Shown here piece after piece: positions 53,828 through 62,751 of a stretch of DNA of 64,000 nucleotides (positions within the stretch are counted from its first letter, which is position 1; each line of letters opens with the position of its first letter). Both the position numbers and the translations under genes were made by a program. The notes beneath the pieces are model-generated. The model was given only the letters and a program-made list of their open reading frames with translations, did no database searches and had not been told where the DNA came from. The stretch covers positions 943,501-1,007,500 of the forward strand of contig NZ_LR134266.1 in the NCBI RefSeq assembly GCF_900636365.1. Direction: 5' to 3'. This DNA is from Streptococcus viridans. Its GTDB lineage: Bacteria > Bacillota > Bacilli > Lactobacillales > Streptococcaceae.

Positions 53828-54620
53828 CTAGTATCCTTTCTACCCGATCCATTGGATCATGACTGACAAGAACATCGATCCCTTGATGTAGCAATGACCG
53901 CAAGAAATTGACGTTTTCTAAATAGGCCTCAACATTATCCTGAACTTGACTAGGAATCCAGCGCATCTGCTCTGTCAAGGGAAGAAGGTCAATTCCCCAA
54001 CAGAGATCAGCCCCGATAAACAATTGGTACTCTGGAAGGAATAGGCAACCCTGTCCCTTAGCGTGCCCATCATGGGAACTAAGGAGAATACTGCCGTCTC
54101 CAAAGATATCCTCTGTTGCCGTATAAGGAAAAAGAGGATTGGTTTCTTGAGGTTGCATGATTTGGACGGATTCTTCAAAATGATCCGGCAAAAACTCTTT
54201 AAAAATTAAATCCTTAAAGCTGGGCTTCTGGTAGACCTGATAAGCTTTCTCGGTGACCAAGAAGCGCGCCTGTTTGAAACAACCCGCTCCTCCTAAATGG
54301 TCTGGATGAAAATGCGAGAGGATGACATAAGAAATGTCATCTGGTGAAATCCCTGTCGCTTGAAGCAAGCAATCAATCTGGTCTTCCTTTTTCATCTGCA
54401 TAGGAGTTCCAAGACGGTAATAAAGATAACGGAGTTTACTTTTGATCTCATAATGATAGCCAGTATCGTAGAGAATATAACCGTGTTCTCGGTGTTTGAG
54501 GAGATAGACGCCTGCTGGAAAAACCATCTTCTTTCTTTTCTGCCCTTTAAAGAGCAAGGCGAGATTGCTAGTACAAAAGCCAGCAGGGAAGTACTTAATG
54601 CTTTCGATAATCTTGGACAT
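53805..54620 (-). CDS. MBL-fold metallohydrolase
   Basis: 271 residues. The metal-binding motif LSHFHPDHLGGAG near residue 105, with later SSHDGHAKGQG and SHDPMD, is complete for a two-metal lactonase/thioesterase-like site. GGAGGG in the end of the SDR gene favours ATG 54620 over the in-frame ATG 54692. In this cluster it could hydrolyse a lactone, thioester or acyl intermediate; the substrate is unknown. Confidence 0.82.
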   Translation of the reverse strand: MSKIIESIKYFPAGFCTSNLALLFKGQKRKKMVFPAGVYLLKHREHGYILYDTGYHYEIKSKLRYLYYRLGTPMQMKKEDQIDCLLQATGISPDDISYVILSHFHPDHLGGAGCFKQARFLVTEKAYQVYQKPSFKDLIFKEFLPDHFEESVQIMQPQETNPLFPYTATEDIFGDGSILLSSHDGHAKGQGCLFLPEYQLFIGADLCWGIDLLPLTEQMRWIPSQVQDNVEAYLENVNFLRSLLHQGIDVLVSHDPMDRVERILDEKMDLS

Positions 54621-55572
54621 ACTGGGCAATTCCCTCCTTGATGCTGATGCGTGGCTCATAGCCCAACTCTTGTCTTGCTTTTGAAATATCAAGAGTCTGA
54701 CTATAACGCAATAGGTAGTAGGTATAGCGAGTTAATGGTGGCTCTCCCTTTAGAGGTAAGACCTGATAAAGAACCTCTAAGCTAGAAGCTAAGCCACCTA
54801 GAAGAAAGGCAGGTAGCTTTTTATAACGAATAGGAAATCCCAAGCCCTGCAAGGCTTCTTCTATTAGTTCTTTAAAAGGAGTCGGCTCGCCGTTGGTAAT
54901 GTTATAGACTTGCCCTTCTGCCCTATCTGCTTTCAGAGCCAAAGCGATGGCCAAGGCAACATTCTCGACACAGGTCATGTCCATCAATTGCTTGCCCTCT
55001 TTGATTAAGGGGATTCCAATTTTCTGGCTTAGCTTGAGAACTCGCGGAAGGATGCTTGTATCCCCAATGCCAAAGAGCCCACGTGGACGAAGGATGATAC
55101 TTGGAACATCCGGGTAAGAAGGAAAGAGCTTCTCTGATAGCAGCTTACTTTTGATGTAGTTATTTAAATGATTTTCAGCTGGAGCATCTTCTTCTTTGAT
55201 GTCGATTTGGTCTTTTGGTGCAGCGTAAATACTTGGTGAAGAAACATAGACCAAGCGGCTTATTTTATTAGTGCGACAAGCTTCTAAAACATGCTGGGTA
55301 CCAAGGACATTGGCTTGGTAAAAACTTTCCCAAGGCCCCCAAACCGTTGATAAAGCTCCAGCATGGACGACCATTTCAACTCCCTTGCATGCCTCTTCTA
55401 CTGCTTGCTTGGAACTCAGATCTCCTTTGAAGAATTCCACCTTGTCTGAAACCAAGCTTTGCCCTACTGCCTCATTCCGACCAAAGGCGCGAACAAAGTA
55501 GCCTTCTGCTACTAACTCTTTTACCACATATTTTCCGAGAAAACCTGTTGCTCCTGTTACGAGTACTTTCAT
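54595..55572 (-). CDS. NAD(P)-dependent epimerase/dehydrogenase (extended SDR)
   Basis: 325 residues. Cofactor loop GATGFLGKYVVKEL at the N-terminus, VYVSSPSIY, catalytic Tyr-Lys in NYIKSKLLSEK and LRPRGLFGIGD. This is the 3beta-hydroxysteroid-dehydrogenase-like branch, to which OleD of olefin synthesis also belongs; it may reduce a 3-keto acid made by the KAS III-like enzyme. Start overlaps the end of the glycosyltransferase frame by ATGA. Confidence 0.82.
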   Translation of the reverse strand: MKVLVTGATGFLGKYVVKELVAEGYFVRAFGRNEAVGQSLVSDKVEFFKGDLSSKQAVEEACKGVEMVVHAGALSTVWGPWESFYQANVLGTQHVLEACRTNKISRLVYVSSPSIYAAPKDQIDIKEEDAPAENHLNNYIKSKLLSEKLFPSYPDVPSIILRPRGLFGIGDTSILPRVLKLSQKIGIPLIKEGKQLMDMTCVENVALAIALALKADRAEGQVYNITNGEPTPFKELIEEALQGLGFPIRYKKLPAFLLGGLASSLEVLYQVLPLKGEPPLTRYTYYLLRYSQTLDISKARQELGYEPRISIKEGIAQYVQDYRKH

Positions 55573-56837
55573 GGCGCCTCCTTTTTAATTAAGCGATGAA
55601 TTTCTTTCTTTAAAATGCTGGTGGGATCATAGGCTAGAGCTCTCTTTTGGAGCTCTTTGAGTTGGGCCCAGTCTTTTCTTGCAAGTAATTGCTCAAAGGC
55701 TTGGGCAATCTTTTGACTCTTGTCCTTGGGAGCTTGCAAGGCTACTCCTGCTTCTACTCCACGAATAGCATAATCATATTGGTCATAGTCATGCGGAAGG
55801 ATTAAAGCTGGAATCCCATTTTTGATGCATTGAAAGAAAATCCCTGCTCCACCATGGTGGATAACATAATCCATTTGAGGGATATAACTTTCATAAGGGA
55901 GATAAGTAAGAATGGATACATTGTCTAAGAGCTTCTCTGTTTGGAAAGATTCAGCCCCTTTGCCTAAGGTAACAAAGAACTGGCATTCTGGATGTTGTTG
56001 AGCCAAGATTAGGGTTTGCTGAACGATTTTATCCTGCGCCCAGGCAAGTTGAGTGCCTAAGGAGACTAGAACCTTGATTTTATCCAAAAAAAGTGTGAGA
56101 TCAAAGTTATAATTGGATGCTTCTTCAACAGAAGAGCCAACTGGTCCTACCCAATGATAGTAGGGAGGAAAGCCTTTTTTTAATTCCACTTCTTGCATTC
56201 CGATGCCAAGGATAGAGTAGGGAGAATAGATGGTTTCCCATCCGTCCTTATTGTAGAGACGGAAATGATATTGTTTTAAACGACTTCTCAAAGAGAAAGT
56301 CGCTAGACGCTTGATAAGTCTGGTCAATTTTCTAGCTAAGCTATGTTTCAGTTGATCAAACCTAGTTTTCTCACTTCCCATCCCTGCAAAAAAGCAAGGT
56401 GGGCCAAGAGGTGTTTCCATTGCAAACTGGGTCGCCATGCTGGTCATCCAAGGGATTTCCAATTCCTCTGCAATCAAACCACCAGAAAGTGTCACATAGT
56501 CCGCAATGACTAGATCTGGACGATGAGCAGTCCATTCTTCTCGTAACTGGTCAGAAACGATATTCATTAAATCTAATCCATTAGAAAGCTACTTATAGGC
56601 AGTCAGCAAATTTAATTGACGATGGTTAGTAGATATTTTATCGAAAAAATCCACCTGGTCTTTCATAATTGGGACAACAGTAAAGCCCATATCTTCAGCT
56701 ACTTTTTGCTTTTGTGATCCTGTAAAAATTCGAATCTCAAAGTTAGGATCATGCAATAATGGGGCTAAAAGTAGAAGAACAGGATAAAGATGGCCACTGA
56801 GAGGCACCACAACAGCATCGATTTTAATCCGAGACAT
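55569..56837 (-). pseudogene. GT1-family glycosyltransferase broken by one in-frame stop
   Basis: A single frame of 422 codons from ATG 56837 to 55569 is interrupted only by TAG at 56589-56591, after LLTAYK. Before it: IDAVVVPLSGHLYPVLLLLAPLL, the acceptor domain; after it: the donor domain with VIHHGGAGIFFQCIKNGIPAL, DQYDYA. No shift of frame occurs, so it is a nonsense mutation (or a suppressed codon or sequencing error). A UGT/MGT-like enzyme would put a sugar on a hydrophobic product of this cluster. Internal restart at ATG 56567 would lack the N-terminal domain. Confidence 0.82.
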
Positions 56838-56880
56838 AAAACCTCCGTGTGTTGAATTGACATGATAGGGATTGTGTCAT

Positions 56881-57579
56881 CTAATTATTTTCTAAGTAAA
56901 ATTCAAACCGCTCTCCAACATACTGACTCTTTACATATTCAAAGGCTGTGCCATTATCTAAGTAAGAAACTTGCGTCAGCCCAAGGATGGCTTGTCCTTT
57001 AGGGATTTCTAGATATTCAGCAATCTTTTCTTTAGCCAAGCGAGCGTAGATGGTTTGTTGAGATTTCCCGATACGATAGCCGTGTTTTTCCAAGGTTTGG
57101 AAGAAATGACTGGTCACTTCTTCTTTTTTGAAGTTCTTGATAAATTTCTCTGGGATGGAGGTGACTTCATAAACGACTGGTACACCATCCGCATAACGAA
57201 CCCGTTCCATACGTACGATGGTTTCAGTCTTGTCGATACCAAGCTTATCTAATTCTTGTAGGCTTGGAATGGTGCGTTTGTATGATATAACCTGTGTCGA
57301 AGGGATCTTTCCTTGGGCCTTCATGATTTCAGTAAAACTGGTTGTCCCCCGCATCTTTTCCTGGACGCGCGTGCTAGCGACAAAGGTCCCACTGCCTACA
57401 CGACGCTCCAGTACTCCTTCTTCTACCAAGAGAGTGATGGCTTGACGGAGGGTCATCCGACTCACCTGGAACTTTTCTGCCAGGTCTCGTTCGCTTGGTA
57501 GGCGTTGTCCGATTTTCCAGATTTTCTGGTCAATCTCTGCCTTGATTTGGTCGTGAATTTGAATGTATGCTGGGATCAT
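56881..57579 (-). CDS. GntR-family regulator with UTRA domain
   Basis: 232 residues. N-terminal winged helix (QIHDQIKAEI, LPSERDLAEKFQVSRMTLRQAI, GSGTFVAS) and C-terminal UTRA/HutC ligand domain from about residue 90. Divergent from guaA, an arrangement seen in other streptococci; the glycosyltransferase follows after 43 nt on the same strand, so it may lead the biosynthetic operon. Ligand unknown. Confidence 0.88.
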   Translation of the reverse strand: MIPAYIQIHDQIKAEIDQKIWKIGQRLPSERDLAEKFQVSRMTLRQAITLLVEEGVLERRVGSGTFVASTRVQEKMRGTTSFTEIMKAQGKIPSTQVISYKRTIPSLQELDKLGIDKTETIVRMERVRYADGVPVVYEVTSIPEKFIKNFKKEEVTSHFFQTLEKHGYRIGKSQQTIYARLAKEKIAEYLEIPKGQAILGLTQVSYLDNGTAFEYVKSQYVGERFEFYLENN

Positions 57580-57653
57580 ATTGCTACTCTTTCTATCTGT
57601 TACAACCTATTGTAGCGCAAATTTATCAAATCTTCAATCCTAGTCAGTCTTGA

Positions 57654-57683
57654 TTGGTAATGAAGGGCCTTTTGTGTTAGAAT
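57654..57683 (+). promoter_or_regulatory. guaA promoter
   Basis: TTGGTA (57654-57659), 18 bp spacer, TAGAAT (57678-57683). No guanine riboswitch or PurBox is visible in the short leader. Confidence 0.6.
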
Positions 57684-57717
57684 AGAGGAAAAGATTTTTC
57701 TAGAAGAAGGGGAAAAG

Positions 57718-59283
57718 ATGACAAACCTATCAACTGATTTGCATGATGTTGAAAAAATTATCGTGCTTGACTACGGTAGCCAGTACAATCAGCTTATTTC
57801 ACGTCGTATTCGTGAGATTGGTGTCTTTTCAGAATTGAAGAGCCACAAAATTACTGCAGCTGAAGTTCGTGAAATCAATCCAGTTGGGATCGTTCTTTCA
57901 GGCGGACCAAACTCAGTGTATGAAGAAGGGTCTTTCGATATTGATCCTGAAATTTTTGAACTTGGCATTCCAATTCTTGGGATCTGTTATGGAATGCAAC
58001 TATTGACTCACAAGCTCGGAGGAAAGGTTGTACCTGCAGGGGACGCTGGTAACCGTGAATATGGTCAATCTGAGCTAAACTTAGCTGAATCTTCTGCCCT
58101 CTTTGAGGGAACACCTGATAAACAGTTGGTCTTGATGAGCCACGGTGATGCTGTAACAGAAATCCCCGCTGACTTTGTCCGTACAGGTACTTCTGCTGAC
58201 TGTCCGTATGCTTCGATTGAGAATCCTGACAAGAAAATCTATGGTATCCAATTCCACCCTGAAGTTCGCCACTCAGTACACGGATATGATATCCTTCGCA
58301 ACTTTGCCTTGAATATCTGTGGTGCCAAAGGTGACTGGACAATGGATAACTTTATCGAGATGCAAATCAAACAAATCCGTGAGAAAGTTGGAGACAAACG
58401 TGTCCTCCTTGGTCTCTCTGGTGGTGTTGACTCTTCTGTTGTTGGAGTTCTCCTCCAAAAAGCGATTGGGGATCAATTGATCTGTATCTTTGTAGACCAC
58501 GGTCTTCTTCGTAAAGGAGAAGCTGACCAAGTCATGGATATGCTTGGTGGTAAGTTTGGTTTGAACATTGTCAAAGCTGACGCTGCCAAACGTTTCTTGG
58601 ACAAGTTGGCAGGTGTATCTGATCCTGAACAAAAACGGAAAATCATCGGTAACGAGTTTGTCTATGTCTTTGACGACGAAGCAAGCAAGCTGAAAGATGT
58701 GAAATTCTTAGCACAAGGAACACTCTATACAGACGTCATCGAGTCAGGTACGGATACTGCTCAAACTATCAAGTCTCACCACAACGTGGGTGGTCTTCCA
58801 GAAGATATGCAGTTTGAACTGATCGAGCCGCTCAACACTCTTTACAAGGATGAAGTTCGTGCTCTTGGAACTGAACTTGGTATGCCAGACCACATCGTAT
58901 GGCGCCAACCATTCCCAGGCCCAGGACTTGCGATTCGTGTCATGGGTGAAATCACTGAAGAAAAACTTGAAACTGTTCGTGAATCAGACGCTATCCTTCG
59001 TGAAGAAATTGCTAAAGCTGGTCTTGACCGTGACATCTGGCAATACTTCACTGTTAATACTGGCGTTCGTTCAGTAGGTGTTATGGGCGACGGTCGTACT
59101 TACGACTACACCATTGCCATCCGTGCTATCACTTCTATCGATGGTATGACAGCTGACTTCGCTAAGATTCCTTGGGAAGTTCTCCAAAAAATCTCCGTTC
59201 GTATCGTAAACGAAGTTGACCACGTTAACCGCATCGTCTATGATATTACAAGTAAACCACCTGCAACTGTTGAGTGGGAATAG
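57718..59283 (+). CDS. guaA: GMP synthase (glutamine-hydrolysing)
   Basis: 521 residues. Glutamine amidotransferase domain with Cys in [10 protein letters not shown] and His-Glu in FHPEV; ATP pyrophosphatase domain with [11 protein letters not shown] near residue 235; C-terminal dimerisation part ending KPPATVEWE. Converts XMP to GMP. AAGGGGAAAAG precedes the ATG. Lies on the + strand, opposite to most genes of this arm. Confidence 0.97.
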   Translation: MTNLSTDLHDVEKIIVLDYGSQYNQLISRRIREIGVFSELKSHKITAAEVREINPVGIVLSGGPNSVYEEGSFDIDPEIFELGIPILGICYGMQLLTHKLGGKVVPAGDAGNREYGQSELNLAESSALFEGTPDKQLVLMSHGDAVTEIPADFVRTGTSADCPYASIENPDKKIYGIQFHPEVRHSVHGYDILRNFALNICGAKGDWTMDNFIEMQIKQIREKVGDKRVLLGLSGGVDSSVVGVLLQKAIGDQLICIFVDHGLLRKGEADQVMDMLGGKFGLNIVKADAAKRFLDKLAGVSDPEQKRKIIGNEFVYVFDDEASKLKDVKFLAQGTLYTDVIESGTDTAQTIKSHHNVGGLPEDMQFELIEPLNTLYKDEVRALGTELGMPDHIVWRQPFPGPGLAIRVMGEITEEKLETVRESDAILREEIAKAGLDRDIWQYFTVNTGVRSVGVMGDGRTYDYTIAIRAITSIDGMTADFAKIPWEVLQKISVRIVNEVDHVNRIVYDITSKPPATVEWE

Positions 59284-59300
59284 AATGCCTTGACAACATA

Positions 59301-59332
59301 ACGCTTGAAATCATTGATTTCAGCGTTTTTTT
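59301..59332 (+). terminator. Terminator of guaA
   Basis: CGCTTGAAATC / GATTTCAGCG stem followed by seven T. Confidence 0.85.
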
Positions 59333-59464
59333 ATATAAGTAAGACAACATTTATAATCAAAATGCCCCAAATGAAAAACCCTCTTGTATGAATCTAGCGC
59401 TTATGTTATGATAGTTTAAAACTATTCCTTTTAAGTAAGGAATTCATAAAGTTAGGAGAATCAA

Positions 59465-59770
59465 ATGTCTGAAATTACAGTTTCGCGTCAAACAGGGCTT
59501 GTTGGTGTTGTTCAAAAGGCAAACGTTTATTTTAATGGTGAATGTGTTGCTAGGTTAAGTAAAGATGAAACTGTGACACTTCCTCTTCCTGAAGGTCTTG
59601 ATTTCGTTAAAGTTCATGTTAATCAAAAAGGTTCTGTTACTCCAACAAAGGAGGTTATTGTAAAAGCTGGTCAAACAGCTGTAATTAAGTCCTCTCCTTG
59701 GGTTCCATTTTTAGGCCTCTTGGGAACAATTTTACGAATCCCCTATTTCACAATCGAAGTAACAGATTAA
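59465..59770 (+). CDS. Small protein of unknown function
   Basis: 101 residues, mostly beta-strand-like (GVVQKANVYFNGECVARLSK, EVIVKAGQTAVIKSS), which recalls a PEGA-type or small immunoglobulin-like fold, with a hydrophobic stretch VPFLGLLGTILRIPYF near the end. No signal peptide. AGGAG precedes the ATG; TATGAT at about 59407 may be the -10. No family recognised with certainty. Confidence 0.6.
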   Translation: MSEITVSRQTGLVGVVQKANVYFNGECVARLSKDETVTLPLPEGLDFVKVHVNQKGSVTPTKEVIVKAGQTAVIKSSPWVPFLGLLGTILRIPYFTIEVTD

Positions 59771-59771
59771 G

Positions 59772-59951
59772 AGAGTGGGATAGAAATCGGTAATTCGTTA
59801 GAATTCGATTTCGTCGTCCCACCTCCGCACAGTTGAGTAGGGCTGTAAAAGCTGATGAAATCAGCTTAGTAGAGCCCACTCAACCACTGCGTCTTGCTCG
59901 ATAATCCAAAGATAATTGAGAGGCTAGGACTTTTGTCCCAGCCTCTTTTTT
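59772..59951 (+). repeat. Modular intergenic repeat, copy 3 (long form)
   Basis: Same three modules as copy 2; central stem GCTGA/TCAGC has loop TGAAA. Lies between convergent genes and ends in the terminator hairpin. The rest of the gap is short. Confidence 0.88.
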
Positions 59952-59958
59952 GTAAGCT

Positions 59959-60972
59959 TTATTTCTTCTTGATTTGATGACGATGAACATGATAGACCAT
60001 TAACCCAATCCCTAGGAGCGCCAGAACTCCCAGTCCAATCATAGGATATAGAGGAATATTGTTGGTATCTTTCAATAGTGTCTCCGTATCGAACTTGGTA
60101 TCAATCGTATTAAAGCTATCTCCTGCCTTCTCAATAATATCCTGTTTTAGAGTTTTGAGGGACTTGACTAGTTTTTTATCAGAGCCTAGCTGACTATTCG
60201 AAAGCTTGTTAGCAAATTCAACTAATTGTTTGGCTTGTTTATCCGTTATAGCGCCCTCTAGTTGGTAGTTTTTTAGAATCTTTGTAACCAGCTTTTGAAA
60301 ATCTTTTTTTCCGAGCTTTTTGTCTTGATTGCTTTCTGTTAGCGCTGCGATTTTAAGATCGATGACAGCTACATTGAGTTTATCTTCATGGAAGGCTTTT
60401 TTACGGGCACTCTCTTTATAGATCGATGCAAGCAGGGATAATTCTTCTTGAGCGAGTGTTTTATTTTCATCAGAAATCGTGCTACCATTTTGCTCAAGGG
60501 AGTATGCGACCGATGCAAGTGCGCTTAAACCTGAGGCTTCTGTTGGGGAGGCAATCGTGACATCTGCACGTTCTATACCAAGAGTGGTTAGAGCATTTCT
60601 GTTCATATCTGCGGTCACTTCTGTTATATTTTGAGGAGTGACAATGTGCACGCTAACGGGCGCTTTCTTGGCTTGTTTCTGTAGTTTAACGGAGGAATAA
60701 TGATCTCCATTCTCATCAATCGTAAAGCTTGTATAAGCAGAAGGATCCATGGTTTTCCATTCCTTATCTATTTCCTCGTTATACATCAAGAGACTAAGGG
60801 TTTGCTCGACTTGAAATTCATCCAATGATGAGCCAATGACATAGTCGGCTTGGTTGTATTTTTGATCAATAACTTTCTGTACGCTTGAATTGGCAAAAAC
60901 TGTTGAAGAGCTTGCAAGGAGTGCAAACCAGCTTGCGATAAAGATTCCAATAAATTTCCTGACTGGTTTCAT
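59959..60972 (-). CDS. DUF1002 exported, membrane-anchored protein
   Basis: 337 residues. Signal peptide with ...SSTVFANSS cleavage region, a DUF1002 body (SVQKVIDQKYNQADYVIGSS, TLGIERADVTIASPTEASGLSALASVAYSLE) and a C-terminal membrane helix (IGLGVLALLGIGLMVYHV) followed by HRHQIKKK. No LPxTG motif, so it is held by the helix with its body outside the cell. Function unknown. Isolated by terminators on its upstream side. Confidence 0.82.
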   Translation of the reverse strand: MKPVRKFIGIFIASWFALLASSSTVFANSSVQKVIDQKYNQADYVIGSSLDEFQVEQTLSLLMYNEEIDKEWKTMDPSAYTSFTIDENGDHYSSVKLQKQAKKAPVSVHIVTPQNITEVTADMNRNALTTLGIERADVTIASPTEASGLSALASVAYSLEQNGSTISDENKTLAQEELSLLASIYKESARKKAFHEDKLNVAVIDLKIAALTESNQDKKLGKKDFQKLVTKILKNYQLEGAITDKQAKQLVEFANKLSNSQLGSDKKLVKSLKTLKQDIIEKAGDSFNTIDTKFDTETLLKDTNNIPLYPMIGLGVLALLGIGLMVYHVHRHQIKKK

Positions 60973-61019
60973 ACTTTCTCAATAACCCCTTCTAGAATAC
61001 TAATACGTTTTCGGACAAT

Positions 61020-61056
61020 AAAAAGGAAGCAGGTTTTATCCCTTTGCCTCCTTTTT
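61020..61056. terminator. Bidirectional hairpin upstream of the DUF1002 gene
   Basis: AAAAAGGAAGC / GCCTCCTTTTT stem with T run on both strands and one mismatch. Confidence 0.65.
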
Positions 61057-61122
61057 AGTTTATCCTTTTTATCTTAAGACTGGCTTACAGCTTCTTTAAA
61101 AACAGATGACAGTTTCCTCCAT

Positions 61123-61150
61123 AAAAAAACAAGGGTTTCCTCCCTTGTTT
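61123..61150 (-). terminator. Terminator of the glyA-nucleoid-protein-lysozyme operon
   Basis: AAACAAGGG / CCCTTGTTT stem with seven T on the minus strand, directly behind the lysozyme gene. Confidence 0.85.
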
Positions 61151-61166
61151 AGAGTGATTGTTTGTA

Positions 61167-61769
61167 TTAGAACCAAGAAAAGAGTTTCATGATGAACTGA
61201 TTCATTTCAACGAGACGTGAATAATAATAATTTCCCCCATTAACGTAGAGCTCTGAGCCATGTAAAAATGAAATAGGATGGAGATAAAGATAGGTCTTAC
61301 CAGTGACATTTCCAAGACTCGGTGCAACCACTTCTTTTGAGTATTTACGGGCTAATTCAAGACTATTTTTCCCGCCATTTTTAGCCACATATTCAATGTA
61401 ATCTTGTCCAAAATTATAAGCCTGGACAGCTGTCCAAGGATCAACACCCTTCTCCTTTGCTTTTCGCAGATTCTCAGAGAGGGTTTGAATCCCTTGCCGG
61501 ATACTTTCTTTGTTATTGGTGATGGAATTTGTCTGGCCGGTTGCACTTTCACTGGCCTGCATGACATCATCTTCCTTGCCCTTGGTCTCTGTATAAATCA
61601 TAGCAAGAATCAGGTCTTCATTGGTACCAGTGTCTTCCTCAGCCAGTACTTCACGCACTAAGGTACGATAAGTCATGACCTGTTTAACATCCCGGTGTAT
61701 CTGATAGCCCTTGTATATGAAAAAGACGAGCAAGAGGCAAAAGAAAATTTTTATTATTCGTTTCATCAT
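61167..61769 (-). CDS. Pmp23-like lysozyme-family protein
   Basis: 200 residues. Basic start and one N-terminal membrane helix, then a lysozyme-like domain with [23 protein letters not shown] (the first Glu is the likely catalytic acid) and [19 protein letters not shown]. It resembles pneumococcal Pmp23, a membrane-bound muramidase- or transglycosylase-like protein affecting division. Starts at the stop of the nucleoid-associated gene (TAATGATG; the second ATG is equally possible). Last gene of the glyA operon. Confidence 0.82.
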   Translation of the reverse strand: MMKRIIKIFFCLLLVFFIYKGYQIHRDVKQVMTYRTLVREVLAEEDTGTNEDLILAMIYTETKGKEDDVMQASESATGQTNSITNNKESIRQGIQTLSENLRKAKEKGVDPWTAVQAYNFGQDYIEYVAKNGGKNSLELARKYSKEVVAPSLGNVTGKTYLYLHPISFLHGSELYVNGGNYYYSRLVEMNQFIMKLFSWF

Positions 61770-62743
61770 TATTTATTCTGAATGTCCTCTATATTCTTGA
61801 TGAGGATCGAGTAAGTCCCATTCTCATTCTGGATGAACTCTACCGATTCAGCATCTTCGTAAACATGATTGGGAACCAAAAGCTCAATTCCGTTTGAAAG
61901 GGAGAGCTTTTGGTTTTCAAATTTTTTCAATTGGCGGCTGGCATCAATCTCATCGAAGCGAACAGGATCTGGAATAGTCTCTTTCACCTGATCGACAAAA
62001 CTGAGTCGAGCTGTTAAGTTGTTATCGAACAAATCATTGGCTAACTTTTCAGGTGACAATTCATTCTCTTCTTCCAGTTGGTTGAAAATTGCTGATTTGA
62101 CCTTGGATTGGAACTGAAAATCATCTTGTTGGAAGTTCTCAGCAATCCGTTGGGCCGTTTTTTCGATTTCTTTGATCGATTTTTTAGGTGAAATCTTGGG
62201 TTGCTCCTGGAGGAGATTCTCAGAGAAATAGTTCAAGAAAGTCCCATTGTACTTGATTCGTTTTTCAATCAAATGGTACTTGCGACTTTGAAGATTGATG
62301 ACCAAGGCTTCATCGGCCCCCGTTCCAAAGCCAGGTAGATTGTTTTGCGTTAGCTTGATTGGGTTATCTACTTCTCCTCCAAGATGGGTCAAGGTTTCCC
62401 GTAAGGCGATCCGAAGAAAGGCAAAATGATCCACCCCTTCTTTTGAGAATTGGATAAACACCAAGTCGTTGGTCTTTTGATTCTCAGAGACGACAAATTC
62501 TTCTTTCCAGCGATTGGCTAAGACTACTGAAGTTTCTAGGAGATCATCCGTTATCATCTCAAGGAATGGATTGTCTTCCTCAAAAATGCCGGTTTTCGCC
62601 TCATCGGAATAGACCCGCTCAATCTTTTTGCGCAAGTATTCCTCAATTTTGGGGGTGATATTCAGGAATTTGTCTGCCAGATAAATATCGGTATCATCTG
62701 GGCTAAATTGATGAATGATGGCTTTTTTTACGTAAATATCCAT
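61769..62743 (-). CDS. Nucleoid-associated protein, NdpA/YejK family
   Basis: 324 residues of the PF04245 family: [15 protein letters not shown] at the start, [13 protein letters not shown], and the C-terminal core [22 protein letters not shown]. Members bind DNA loosely as nucleoid proteins; the role in streptococci is not defined. Follows glyA by 8 nt, the normal order in this genus. Confidence 0.88.
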   Translation of the reverse strand: MDIYVKKAIIHQFSPDDTDIYLADKFLNITPKIEEYLRKKIERVYSDEAKTGIFEEDNPFLEMITDDLLETSVVLANRWKEEFVVSENQKTNDLVFIQFSKEGVDHFAFLRIALRETLTHLGGEVDNPIKLTQNNLPGFGTGADEALVINLQSRKYHLIEKRIKYNGTFLNYFSENLLQEQPKISPKKSIKEIEKTAQRIAENFQQDDFQFQSKVKSAIFNQLEEENELSPEKLANDLFDNNLTARLSFVDQVKETIPDPVRFDEIDASRQLKKFENQKLSLSNGIELLVPNHVYEDAESVEFIQNENGTYSILIKNIEDIQNK

Positions 62744-62751
62744 AAGATGGT

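Noticed and set aside
55569..56567. Two separate glycosyltransferase genes
   Set aside because: Both halves are in the same frame with one TAG between, and the second half lacks a ribosome binding site and an N-terminal domain.
59959..60972. DUF1002 protein as a sortase-anchored surface protein
   Set aside because: C-terminal helix and basic tail are present, but there is no LPxTG-like motif before the helix.
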